A stretch of 64,000 nucleotides of DNA. Source: Telmatactis stephensoni (taxonomy: Eukaryota > Cnidaria > Anthozoa > Actiniaria > Isophelliidae). This document shows positions 47,041-58,187 of this stretch, one piece after another. The notes under the pieces are model-generated. The model saw nothing but the letters and a program-made list of their open reading frames with translations. It had not been told where the DNA came from and did no database searches. The stretch covers positions 248,001 to 312,000 of the forward strand of contig JALIZF010001510.1 in assembly GCA_029948255.1 (NCBI GenBank). Reading direction: 5' to 3'. The number at the start of each line of letters is the position of its first letter. Position 1 is the first letter of the stretch. Both the position numbers and the translations under genes were made by a program.

Positions 47041-48040
47041 TGTCCTAGATACGTTACAATTTTCCCCTTGATAAGTTACAACTTTGCCCTTGATAAGTCA
47101 CAATTTTCCCCTTGATAATAAGTCACAATTTTCCCCTTGATAAGTCACAATTTTCCCCTTGATAAGTTACAATTTTCCCCTTGATAAGTCACAATTTTCC
47201 CCTTGATAAATTACAACTTTGCCCTTGATAAGTCACAATTTTCCCCTTGATAATAAGTCACAATTTTCCCCTTGATAAGTCACAATTTTCCCCTTGATAA
47301 GTTACAATTTTCCCCTTGATAAGTCACAATTTTCCCCTTGATGAGTCACAATTTTCCCCTTGATAAGTTACAATTTTCCCCTTGATAAGTCACAATTTTC
47401 CCCTTGATAAGTTACAATTTTCCCCTTGATAAGTCACAATTTTCCCCTTGATAAGTCACAATTTTCCCCTTGATAAGTCACAATTTTCCCCTTGATAAGT
47501 TACAATTTTCCCCTTGATAAGTCACAATTTTCCCCTAGATAAGTTACAATTTTCCCCTTGATAAGTCACAATTTTCCCCTAGATAAGTTACAATTTTCCC
47601 CTTGATAAGTTACAATTTTCCCTTTGATAAGTCACAATTTTCCCCTTGATAAGTCACAATTTTCCCCTCGATAAGTCACAATTTTCCCCTCGATAAGTCA
47701 CAATTTTCCCCTTGATAAGTCACAATTTTCCCCTTGATAAGTCACAATTTTCCCCTTGATAAGTCACAATTTTCCTCTAGATAAGTTACAACTTTCCCCT
47801 TGATAAGATACAACTTTCCCTTGATAAGTTACAATTTTCCCCTAGATAAGTTACAACTTTCCCCTTGATAAGTTACAATTTTCCCCTTGATAAGTTACAA
47901 CTTTCCCCTTGATAAGTTACAACTTTCCCCTTGATAAGTTACAACTTTCCCCTTGATAAGTTACAACTTTCCCCTTGATAAGTCACAATTTTCCCCTTGA
48001 TAAGTTACAACTTTCCCCTTGATAAGTCGCAATTCTCCCC
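47041..48040 (+). repeat. 22-bp minisatellite, left arm
   Basis: About 45 units of AAGTCACAATTTTCCCCTTG plus AT. Variants are GTTACA/GTCACA and CTTGAT/CTAGAT/CTCGAT. No unique spacers, so not a CRISPR array. Confidence 0.95.
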
Positions 48041-49700
48041 TAGACTGAAACAATGACTTCTCTGTATGCTGCATGATTATTCCAATGTAGATAGTTATCT
48101 ACGTTTTGTGATAACTACTTTTCCCTGCTACTTGTTTTTTTCCGAAAACCATAGACAAAGTACAACAATATATCACGGAAAGAAATGCACTAGCAGTATT
48201 TTCGTCTAAACCATTCATTGTTTTTAATATGGAGTTGAGAGACAAACATTTCGATGATGCATATTTACAATATTTAGTTTTTCGCGGCATTCTACGTTTG
48301 TTTACTAAACACGGTGGCGTGATTTTTCAGTGTTACGGAAACCGGACTATCATTGCTAGACATCGCTAAACAGTCGGCAATTGTTTGAATCGAATGACTT
48401 GCATAACGCTTAAGAACTTTTTTTGAAGTTCACATTCACATAACTCATTGATTTTGAAAGAATGAAGAACGGAAGGTAACGGCACAGTCATATTCTCAAC
48501 AGTTTCACGTAAACAGTAATAAAGTAGGAGTTACCGACCGTGGACTCGATCAGTATTAGGGTACACAGCCTTCGCGTGAGGTCTGTTTACTGGATAGCGT
48601 GCAACATTCATCCCCATCCTAACTGCCATTACTTATCAATCCCGCAATCCTGGGCTATTGGAGGATGTAGATCTTAATTTTAAAGATAGCTTTCCCGGTT
48701 TTATTTTCGTAAATATTATTCTAAAATAATTTCAATCTCAGTAAGCAGGGTCCCCTATACCCCTTTGCAAAATGAAATCACGCAAATATATTCGGTCTTT
48801 TCACGCGTCACGGATAATTAAAAAATCTCTTTCACGTTCACAAAAAATCAAAAGTTGCCTTCATGTGGACGCAAAAAGATTTTAAACTTTAAATCACGTT
48901 TCGCGTCAAAATATATCAGCCATTCACGTTTTACGCAGGTATAGAGGACCCTGAGGGGACCCTGACTGGGAGTAAACTATTCACGAATGCTGTGAAGCCA
49001 AATTAGTTCACTACATTTGGTCACGCTCAGTCAGTCCTCAAACCAGAAGAAAAATAGATCTTTAACTGATTCAATGCATTTTGGAGACTAAATTTTGAGG
49101 CCCTTATGCAACAACACATATTTTGGAACACATTCTGTGTGTCATCGGCCTTTTTGTGCTAGTGTGGATGAGAAAATTTTGCCTAATTTGATTTTGCCTA
49201 ATTTCGCATTTTTAGCCTGAAATTTGCTCGTGTAGACGGGAAAAATTCATTTGTTGGAGAAAATGTAATCGCGTGGAAGGGCCTTTACTCTTCCTACACT
49301 ATCAAAACAATAATAACCTCACGTCGACTTCAAATTAAAAGTCACGATTTATTTGAGTTGATGACATTAGGAAACTGATGATAGTGCACGAAAACGCTCT
49401 ACTACTTTTCAACCCAAACATAAAGAAAACAGCAATTGAGAAAGACAAGTTAAAGTCTTTTTATTGTTGCGCGTCATAATTATAGCGCTGAAATGGCGTC
49501 ATGATTATAGCGCTGAAATCGAATCTTTGGTATGGCAAACCGGAATGATTTTTGGTTTGGAATGTTAGCGCAATCACGCGCTTTCTTCTCTGACACGAGA
49601 TCACGCAAGCTTAGAGGATTTTTTTTAGTTGATCTTATAGGGAAGAATTGCACTACAAGGTCGCATAAAGCGTTCTACGGGAATATTGCAACTTATGTAG
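48041..49700. other. Unique core of the minisatellite foldback element
   Basis: No convincing gene. A short frame on - (48290-48099) begins MPRKTKYCKYASSKC and could be a remnant first exon, but nothing supports it further. TTATAGCGCTGAAAT occurs twice (about 49482 and 49508). A transposase would be expected here in an autonomous element; none is recognised. Confidence 0.4.
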
Positions 49701-49704
49701 AGAG

Positions 49705-52290
49705 GGAATTTGTAATCTAGGGGAAAATTGTAACTTATCAAGGGGAAAATTGTAAAGTATCTAGGGGAAATTTGTAACGTATCTAGGGGAAATTTTAACT
49801 TATCAAGGGGAAAATTGTAACTTATCAAGGGGAAAATTGTAACTTATCAAGGGGAAGATTGTAACTTATCAAGGGGAAAATTGTGACTTATCAAGGGGAA
49901 AATTGTAACGTATCAAGGGGAAAATTGTAACTTATCAAGGGGAAAATTGTGACTCATCAAGGGGAAATTTGTAACTTATCAAGGGGAAAATTGTGACTTA
50001 TCAAGGGGAAAATTGTGACTTATCAAGGGGAAAATTGTGACTTATCAAGGGGAAAATTGTAACTTATCAAGGGGAAAATTGTAACTTATCAAGGGGAAAT
50101 TTTAACTCATCAAGGGGAAAATTGTAACTTATCAAGGGAAAATTGTAACTCATCAAGGGGAAAATTGTAACTTATCAAGGGGAAAATTGTAAAGTATCTA
50201 GGGGAAATTTGTAACGTGTCCAGGGGAAAATTGTAACTTATCAAGGGGAAATTTGTAACTTATCAAGGGGAAATTTTAACTCATCAAGGGGAAATTTGTA
50301 ACTTATCAAGGGGAAATTTTAACTCATCAAGGGGAAAATTGTAACTTATCAAGGGGAAAATTGTAACTTATCTAGGGGAAAATTGTAAAGTATCTAGGGG
50401 AAATTTGTAACGTGTCCAGGGGAAATTTTAACTTATCAAGGGGAATTATCAAGGGGAAAGCTCTAACTTATCTAGGGGAAAATTGTAACGTATCTAGGGG
50501 AAATTTTAACTTATCAAGGGGAAAATTGTAACTTATCAAGGGGAAAGTTGTAGCTTATCTAGGGGAAAATTGTAACGTATCTAGGGGAAATTTTAACTTA
50601 TCAAGGGGAAAATTGTAACTTATCAAGGGGAAAGTTGTAGCTTATCTAGGGGAAAATTGTAACGTATCTAGGGGAAAGTTGTAACTTATCAAGGGGAAAG
50701 TTGTAACTTATCTAGGGGAAAATTGTAACTTATCTAGGGGAAAATTGTAACTTATCAAGGGGAGAATTGTAACTTATCTAGGGGAAATTTGTAACGTATC
50801 TAGGGGAAATTTTAACTTATCAAGGGGAAAGTTGTAACTTATCTAGGGGAAAATTGTAACTTATCTAGGGGAAAATTGTAACTTATCTAGGGGAGAATTG
50901 TAACTTATCAAGGGGAAAATTGTAAAGTATCTAGGGGAAATTTGTAACGTATCTAGGGGAAATTTTAACTTATCAAGGGGAAAATTGTAACTTATCAAGG
51001 GGAAAATTGTAACTTATCAAGGGGAAGATTGTAACTTATCAAGGGGAAAATTGTGACTTATCAAGGGGAAAATTGTAACGTATCAAGGGGAAAATTGTAA
51101 CTTATCAAGGGGAAAATTGTGACTCATCAAGGGGAAATTTGTAACTTATCAAGGGGAAAATTGTGACTTATCAAGGGGAAAATTGTGACTTATCAAGGGG
51201 AAAATTGTGACTTATCAAGGGGAAAATTGTAACTTATCAAGGGGAAAATTGTAACTTATCAAGGGGAAATTTTAACTCATCAAGGGGAAAATTGTAACTT
51301 ATCAAGGGAAAATTGTAACTTATCAAGGGGAAAATTGTAACTTATCAAGGGGAAAATTGTAACTTATCAAGGGGAAAATTGTAAAGTATCTAGGGGAAAT
51401 TTGTAACGTGTCCAGGGGAAAATTGTAACTTATCAAGGGGAAATTTGTAACTTATCAAGGGGAAATTTTAACTCATCAAGGGGAAATTTGTAACTTATCA
51501 AGGGGAAATTTTAACTCATCAAGGGGAAAATTGTAACTTATCAAGGGGAAAATTGTAACTTATCAAGGGGAAAATTGTAAAGTATCTAGGGGAAATTTGT
51601 AACGTGTCCAGGGGAAATTTTAACTTATCAAGGGGAATTATCAAGGGGAAAGCTCTAACTTATCTAGGGGAAAATTGTAACGTATCTAGGGGAAATTTTA
51701 ACTTATCAAGGGGAAAATTGTAACTTATCAAGGGGAAAGTTGTAGCTTATCTAGGGGAAAATTGTAACGTATCTAGGGGAAATTTTAACTTATCAAGGGG
51801 AAAATTGTAACTTATCAAGGGGAAAGTTGTAGCTTATCTAGGGGAAAATTGTAACGTATCTAGGGGAAAGTTGTAACTTATCAAGGGGAAAGTTGTAACT
51901 TATCTAGGGGAAAATTGTAACTTATCTAGGGGAAAATTGTAACTTATCAAGGGGAGAATTGTAACTTATCTAGGGGAAATTTGTAACGTATCTAGGGGAA
52001 ATTTTAACTTATCAAGGGGAAAGTTGTAACTTATCTAGGGGAAAATTGTAACTTATCTAGGGGAAAATTGTAACTTATCTAGGGGAGAATTGTAACTTAT
52101 CTAGGGGAAATTTTAACTTATCAAGGGGAAAATTGTAACTTATCAAGGGGAAAGTTGTAACTTGTCTAGGGGAAAATTCTAACGTATCTAGGGGGGAAAT
52201 GTAACTAATGTAGGGAACAATCCCACTATACAAGGTCGCATAAAGCAATCTAGAGGAAAATCTCACAACACGGTAGCGTAACATGATCTA
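49705..52290 (-). repeat. 22-bp minisatellite, right arm (inverted)
   Basis: More than 110 units, reading TTATCAAGGGGAAAATTGTA plus AC on +, the reverse complement of the left-arm unit. It contains a higher-order tandem duplication with a 1,170-bp period: the block near 49755-50900 repeats at about 50925-52070, including the same rare variants (GGGGAAGATT at 49851 and 51021). Confidence 0.95.
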
Positions 52291-53464
52291 GGGGAAAATT
52301 ACACTACAAGGTCGCGTAAACTGATCTGGGGGAATATTGTAACTAGGGGATTATTGTACCACAAATATAAGGGAAAATGCACAAAAATATCGTGTGAAAC
52401 ATGTGCATTAAGGGGAAATTGTAACACAATGTCGTGAATAGTGCATCTATAGGGCAGAACAATTCTACCAAGCTGATTTGTTTTATTTTGAAACAATCGG
52501 CGCGCCATAAGTCCCCAGGCTATCCCGTCTCTCGTTTCAAAACGTGACGTCACAGAGTGACTCCAACGGGAACGCCTAGCGAATAATGCCAAAGTTCAAG
52601 ATGGCGGACGCTAACTTAGAGAAAAACTCGAGACAAACGTGATTAGAAGACGCTGTTAACTTCACAGTTAAATGCTCCCGGATCTCACAAGACACCCTAT
52701 ATGAGAAATTAACTGAATTGAACTGAGTTCAAAACTCTAACGGTTGTGTGTTCGCATCGATCGAAGCAATACGATAAGTTGTGTTCTCGGCACTTCGAAG
52801 GTAAAATCTCTTAGTAATTAACGGCTATCTATACCGCTAAAATTTCTGGTGAATTGAAATTGCTTTATTTACACAGACTACTATCACTAGTTGAGTTAAA
52901 TCCACATATAAAACAAATCTCCGTCAGAGTCTCTGTAATAAATGTAATGTATCTGATATTTATCAAGTTCCCTTTAGCCGCAACAGGGTTCGATTCAAAT
53001 TTTATTGTAAACAAACTTCACTCAGTTAGTTTTATAATCACTGCTAAGACTGTGATTGTTTGAAAATGTAATAGATTTGAATAAAATGTACTTGTGCGTA
53101 GTCTCTTGACTCTGAAATCCCTTTTACAGTCTATAATCTTCCTCTATGCTTTCTTAAAAACATATAAACTCGTAAAAATCCAATTTTTGGTCTATATTGG
53201 TGAATGTCGATACTCATTCCGCCGAAATTGTTGGAAAAACTTTAAAAATTCAAGTTGTTAAGTCCGCTAAAGGTCAGGGATACTGTTGGTCAAATCAGGG
53301 ACACTTTTGGACAAATCAGGGACACTTTTGGCATTATTCGCTAGGCGTTCTCTCGCGCTTACGCGCTCGCCCCAGGTCTCGCTCGCGCTCGCAGAGGAAC
53401 GCCTGGGTACTAGGCTGTAAACGTCCCTCTTGAAACAATGGATCCCGAGGTGATCATGGTATTA

Positions 53465-53999
53465 CTGGGTGTAAATCATATCTTGAACGTTTCACCTGGA
53501 GACATGATTCCATCCTGCAGTTCCTAGCCAAATCCCTTCAAACTGTTAATGGTTCCTCCCTCTACGTTGATTTGCCGAATTTCAAGAGCCCCTCGGTGCT
53601 AACTGGCGACTCCCTTCGTCCTGATCTGTTGTTATCTACAGCGGATAACTATTTGTACATACTTGAACTGACTGTGGGCTTTGAATCTAACTTACAAAAT
53701 AATATAAATCGCAAAAACTAAAAACCATCACAAAAATCGCAATAAGGTCATCGTACTATATATTCTGTTGTAGAAATAAGGCGTGGGAAAATCCAGAATT
53801 AATGAAATTCTAAAGTAGTATAATTCTAGTATCGACATGTTCCTATTGTATATTATATTGTGTATTGTTTATATGTTTATCTATATATATACTATATATG
53901 TATACGCGTATTGGATTCAAGTAACCGATTGTAAGTTACCTTGCATAAGAGAGATTTACAATTGTAAACAAAAAGAAAATAAAGTTTCCATTATTATTA
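53465..53999 (+). pseudogene. REL-endonuclease LINE 1, 3' segment
   Basis: It continues the frame broken at 46017, encoding zinc-knuckle end residues (TGCKSYLE), then a region with RPDLLL and YILELTVGFESN, the endonuclease active-site block. An internal deletion follows (about 53720), then a 3' UTR and a short ATT tail (53989-53998). Confidence 0.8.
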
Positions 54000-54083
54000 T
54001 GGAATCTTTATTTTTTCCTTTTCATATTCAGTACAAAGCGGGTTTCTCGACCTAAGACATTTGTACTTAACGTTATGTGTACA

Positions 54084-54084
<1 letters not shown>

Positions 54085-54153
<69 letters not shown>
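54085..54153 (+). repeat. (ATT)n microsatellite at the LINE 2 5' junction
   Basis: Uninterrupted ATT units immediately before LINE 2. Long Leu or Asn open frames through it are repeat artefacts. Confidence 0.95.
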
Positions 54154-54156
<3 letters not shown>

Positions 54157-54640
54157 CTTAGTTGCTAAATATAAAGATTGCTCAATAAAGGAACTTAAAA
54201 AAGTTTTAAAAGATCTAAAGTCCAGTAATGATGTGAATGTTGCTGAAGTCAAGTTTGTTTCTCGAACCTTGCGTGACAGATTACGCAAACTCACTTCCGA
54301 TTCGACTGATGATAATGAGCAAGACAGAAATATAAATCATGACGCGTACATAAGCAAGAGTCTCTGGGGATATATCAAAAACGTTCTAAACAAAAAAGAT
54401 TCTGTTCTTCCATCCTTCAATATGGCAGAATGCACAACTTATTTCCGTAAAACTCTCTCTTCAATCCTTCCAAACAAGCTGTTTATCATTCCAAACTGGA
54501 TTCCTAGCCTATCAGCCCCTGAAATTCCTTTTGACCTTAATCCACCAACATACGATCAAGTTACGAATGTCATTCGTAAAATAAAAGCGTCCGGTTCTCC
54601 TTGTCCTCTTGATCAACTCTCTATTATATGCTTCAAAAGA
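54154..54640 (+). pseudogene. LINE 2 protein, N-terminal piece
   Basis: About 162 codons are open to the insertion point, ending in LSIICFKR. The segment lies upstream of the RT core. FRKTLSSILPNKLF and IRKIKASGSPCPLDQL match the region before fingers motif 1 in this LINE group. The true N-terminus (zinc fingers in R2-like elements) is missing through 5' truncation. After 54640 the frame runs into the inserted element and stops at 54652. Confidence 0.75.
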
Positions 54641-54782
54641 GGCTGTCGGTAAAATGCGGGCTGCGGACTGCGGGCTGCGGGCTGCGGACTGTTTGCGGAC
54701 TCCTATTTTTAGCACTGAATATCATTATTTTGTCAATCAATCAATCAACGTCAACTAAATCATATAAACGAGGGTCGACAGA

Positions 54783-57564
54783 ATGGATTCTGACGACGAC
54801 GATTCCCTGATGGAATGCCCGTAAGTAAAAAAATGTTTATATATGTCTTTGCAGTAAAGCTGAGATGCATTTTTAACACTAAAGTTATTTATCCTCAGTT
54901 TCAGCAGTCAGTAGCGTGAGATGTGTTACTAGTGGTGAAGTGAGGTAGGCAAATTCTCCATATTTGTACATCAAAATATATTGAAACTAGACGCACACGT
55001 GCGTTCACTCGTGCCCTGGGAGCCCCTTTAGGAGAGGCTTCAATGACCGGCCCCGTTCGTACTCTTCCCCGAGTCGTTTCACGCATTCTTCACTTAACCG
55101 TAACATAATAAAGATCTTTTTTGACCTTTTTAAAGAATATCTCATTAGTTAATTTGTCTGTCAGCAGCTATAAGTGTTTACCTTTATTAGATATCTCCAA
55201 CATGCAAAAATATACCAGTTTATTCGGCTTTTTATTTCACTTTATATCTCAATTGTTTGCTGTAAAGACTTCTACAACGACGTTTTTGACACAATAACAA
55301 ATTACAAATCGTGTATATATGTTTTTCGTTCATGTTTCAGATGTTTTATCCATTACATGACCAAACGAATCAGGTTAAATAGAGCCTTCGTTCCATGAAA
55401 ATATATAAATACATTGCCTGGCCAGAATTTTGTTAAAATTCAATACAAAAACCTCTCAAGATCTCTTGAATGCTTGAATGAAAAATATAATTGACTTGCC
55501 TCTATGTGCGTTCGTTTAGCAACATGTAGCGTGAGAAATTCGTAGATCTCCAGCTCAAAGGAATTGCCAACAGTCGCGAGAGCTTCAGCTTCGGTACTCC
55601 ATTGAGAGTTCGATATTTGGTCAAAGTATTAGATATCAAGCCCAAAATAACAGCCCATTCTGAAGCTCTTATAAGTGTCTAGGTATATCTCGAGTTAAAA
55701 GCTCCATTTTCTATTGTCTCACTGCTGGAAAAGCCTGTCTCTGAAAGCTATATTTTGGGCTCTAAAGTTCCTGACTGGCGTTCACTTCCAAGACCTTCGA
55801 AGAGTTCGCACTCGCTCAAAGGTGATGAATGAAGGGCATTGTTTCTTGCGCTCTGAACCAATCAGGAGCTTTAACACGTGACCGATTGCGCAAGAAAGGC
55901 CTCTTTCGGTCGACGACCATAGGAAAAAAAAAACATTTGCATTTTATAACTCGTTCCCGGCCTAGAGGCCTGGGCACGAGTAATTATTTCATTATATAAA
56001 GCGTAATTAAATCTTGCTTCAAGTATTTTTCAAAATAGTTGCTTGTTCGTTTGTTCGAGCTCGATATTTATTACTCGTGCCCAGGCCTTTAGGCCGGGAA
56101 CGAGTTATAAAATGCAAATGTTTTTTTTTCTCTTTTCGTCGCCAGAAGAGGCCTTTCTTGCGCAATCGGTCACGTGTTAAAGCTCCTGATGACGCCAGTC
56201 AGGAACTTTAGGAATGCAAGATGGCGGACAGCCCAAAAAATGGCTTTCAGAGACAGGCTTTTCCAGTAGTGAGACAATAGAAAATGGAGCTTTTAACTCG
56301 AGATATACCTAGACACTTATAAGAGCTTCAGAATGGGCTGTTATTTTGAGCTTGATCTCTAATACTTTGACCAAATATCGAACTCCGATGGAGTACTTGA
56401 AAACTGAAGCTCTCGCGACTCGTAGCAATAACCTTTGAGCTGGAAATCTACGAATTTCTCACCCTACATGTTGCTAAACGAACGCATATAGAGGCAAGTC
56501 AATTATATTTTTCATTCAAGCATTCAAGAGATCTTGAGACGTTTTTGTAATGAATTTTAACACAATTCTGGCCCGACAATTTATTTATATATTTTCATGG
56601 AATCAAGGCTCTATTTGACCTGATGCGTTTGGTCACGTAATAGATAAAACATCTGAAACACGAACGCCGAAAAAATACACGATTTGTTATTGTGTCAAAA
56701 ACGTCGTTGTAGAAGTCTTTACAGCAAACAATTGAGATATATAGTGAAATAAAAAGTTGAATAAACTGGTATATTTTTGCATGTTGGGATAAAGGCAAAC
56801 ACTAAGCTGCTGACAGACAAATTGACTAATCAGATATTCTCTAAAAAGGTCAAAAAAGGTCTTTATTATGTTACGGATATAGAGGCAAGTCAATTATATT
56901 TTTCATTCAAGCATTCAAGAGATCTTGAGACATTTTTGTAATGAATTTTAACACAATTCTGGCCAGACAATTTATTTATATATTTTCATGGAATCAAGGC
57001 TCTATTTGACCTGATGCGTTTGGTCACGTATTAAATAGATAAAACATCTGAAACATGAACGCCGAAAAAATACACGATTTGTTATTGTGTCAAAAACGTC
57101 GTTGTAGAAGTCTTTGCAGCAAAAAATTAAGATATATAGTGAAATAAAAAGTTGAATAAACTGGTATATTTTTGCATGTTGGGATAAAGGCAAACACTAA
57201 GGTGCTGACAGACAAATTGACTAATCAGATATTCTCTAAAAAGGTCAAAAAAGGTCTTTATTATGTTACGGTTAAGTGAAGAATGCGTGAAACGGCTCGG
57301 GGAAGAGTACGCACGGGGCCGGTCACTGAAGGGCTCCCGGGGCACGAGTGAACGCACGTGTGCGTCTAGTTTCATAGTAACCAGCCTTTTCAGTGTTCAT
57401 GTGAGATCGACACCAAATGTAAAAATTTTCATGCGTGCAGGTTGCCAAAGTACTTCTACAGCATGAATTTTTCATGTCTTAATGCGAATAATTAATATAC
57501 GGACAAATCTTCAGGTCCAGGCAAAATGTTGATACAAATAGTTATGCAAATCTGGTGTCATATG
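54783..57564 (+). pseudogene. Possible two-exon remnant gene of element E
   Basis: Exon 54783-54820 (MDSDDDDSLMEC, phase 2, donor CCC|GTAAGT) can join 57515-57564 (acceptor CTTCAG, coding SRQNVDTNSYANLVSY, donor ATG|GTAAGA) in a continuous frame. This would be the acidic N-terminus of an element protein with the rest deleted. The foldback at 54983-57376 lies in its intron. Frame and splice sites are suggestive only. Confidence 0.3.
54983..57376. mobile_element. Foldback element, ~1-kb arms (CTAGACGCAC ends)
   Basis: The outer ends are TGAAACTAGACGCACACGTG and CACGTGTGCGTCTAGTTTCA. Arms of about 1 kb pair across a short centre near 56000-56050. The right arm has a 391-bp tandem duplication (about 56486-56877 and 56878-57250) absent from the left. 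Inner ends read CTCGTTCCCGGCC...GGGCACGAG. Related ends recur at 9355-11470 and 62889-63440. Non-coding; arm frames mirror each other. Confidence 0.78.
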
Positions 57565-58187
57565 GTAAGAGTGAGATTGCGTGACCGCGAAACTTTTGAG
57601 GTGACCATTTCAATGACAGAATTCATTTACAAACGCCGAAAAAAGATAAATTTGGCAAAAATACAATGTATTATTTCCATAATTAAGAAAAGATTCAACA
57701 AAATTGACGACGGCAACGCTTCGCAAGAGCCGAAATTTCAGAGAACTAGAACTGTCTTCAGACTGGCTCAATGGGTGGTAGTCGCACATTTTTACAACAG
57801 TTCAAGAAATCTAAAGTAGATTTCAGTGTTATAAAACACCAAACGCTTCTATCAAAGGTACGTAAAAAATGCAGTGTTTGATGTCAATGCCTGTCTTTCC
57901 TTAGAGTCCGATGACTAGCACTTAGTGTCTGCAAATATAAGCTATTTACCCGGCAGTGGAACTTAGCTAGTCATTAAGCGTTTGACTAGCTTAGCCGGCT
58001 GCCATCTAGTAAAACGGAAGTTATTTTTATTCGAATAACATGACATCTTAGATATTTCTTTTATTGACGTTGATTGATTGATTGACAAAATAATGATATT
58101 CAGTGCTAAAAATAGGAGTCCGCAAACAGTCCGCAGCCCGCAGCCCGCAGTCCGCAACCCGCATTTTACCGACAACCCTTCAAAAGA

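Larger units (their letters stand above)
46734..52511. mobile_element. 5.8-kb foldback element with minisatellite arms
   Basis: Termini TATGGCGCGCCGATTGTTTC and GAAACAATCGGCGCGCCATA are exact inverses. Inverted pairing continues for about 200 bp (e.g. GCACTATTCACGAC and GTCGTGAATAGTGC). The arms then consist of a 22-bp minisatellite, on opposite strands left and right. AGTCCC flanks both sides (at least 6 bp of target duplication). The arms are unequal (about 1 kb and 2.5 kb) and enclose a 1.65-kb unique core. Foldback elements with tandem repeats in the arms are known (FB and Galileo in flies); a link to those is not claimed. Confidence 0.8.
46722..53417. mobile_element. TIR transposon B (family of A), 9-bp TSD, split by a foldback
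   Basis: Ends CAGCCTAG and CTAGGCTG are those of transposon A, and a 9-bp duplication TAAACGTCC lies at 46713-46721 and 53418-53426. The body at 52512-53417 is an inverted relative of parts of A (3101-3610 and 4760-5612) lacking both foldbacks of A. No transposase frame. Confidence 0.82.
46181..53464. mobile_element. TIR element C (TAATACCATGATCACC ends), split by transposon B
   Basis: The left end is TAATACCATGATCACC and the right end GGTGATCATGGTATTA. The original element is only about 580 bp: 46181-46721 plus 53427-53464. Its left part carries several GAGGGAAATTTAGTTCTAAA motifs in both orientations (46560-46685). Everything between 46722 and 53417 is a later insertion. Confidence 0.75.
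54641..58178. mobile_element. TIR element E, 3.5 kb, 9-bp TSD, inserted in LINE 2
   Basis: A perfect 9-bp duplication TTCAAAAGA lies at 54632-54640 and 58179-58187. TIRs of about 115 bp start TGTCGGTAAAATGCGGG and contain repeated GCGGGCTGCGGACT units, then TTTTGTCAATCAATCAATCA. The duplicated 9 bp are three whole LINE codons (Phe-Lys-Arg) in frame on both sides. It carries two possible mini-exons and a nested foldback. Long TIR and TSD length fit Mutator-like elements; no transposase core was found. Confidence 0.88.

Noticed and set aside
47041..52290. CRISPR-like array
   Set aside because: Units are contiguous 22-bp repeats with no unique spacers, and the context is eukaryotic.
54073..54294. 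Poly-Asn and poly-Leu proteins
   Set aside because: Translation of the ATT microsatellite; on + it merely reads into the LINE 2 frame.
57526..57819. 97-aa frame near the right end of element E
   Set aside because: No recognisable motif; a competing splice donor at 57565 keeps the frame of the mini-exons instead. Could be revisited if a relative is found.
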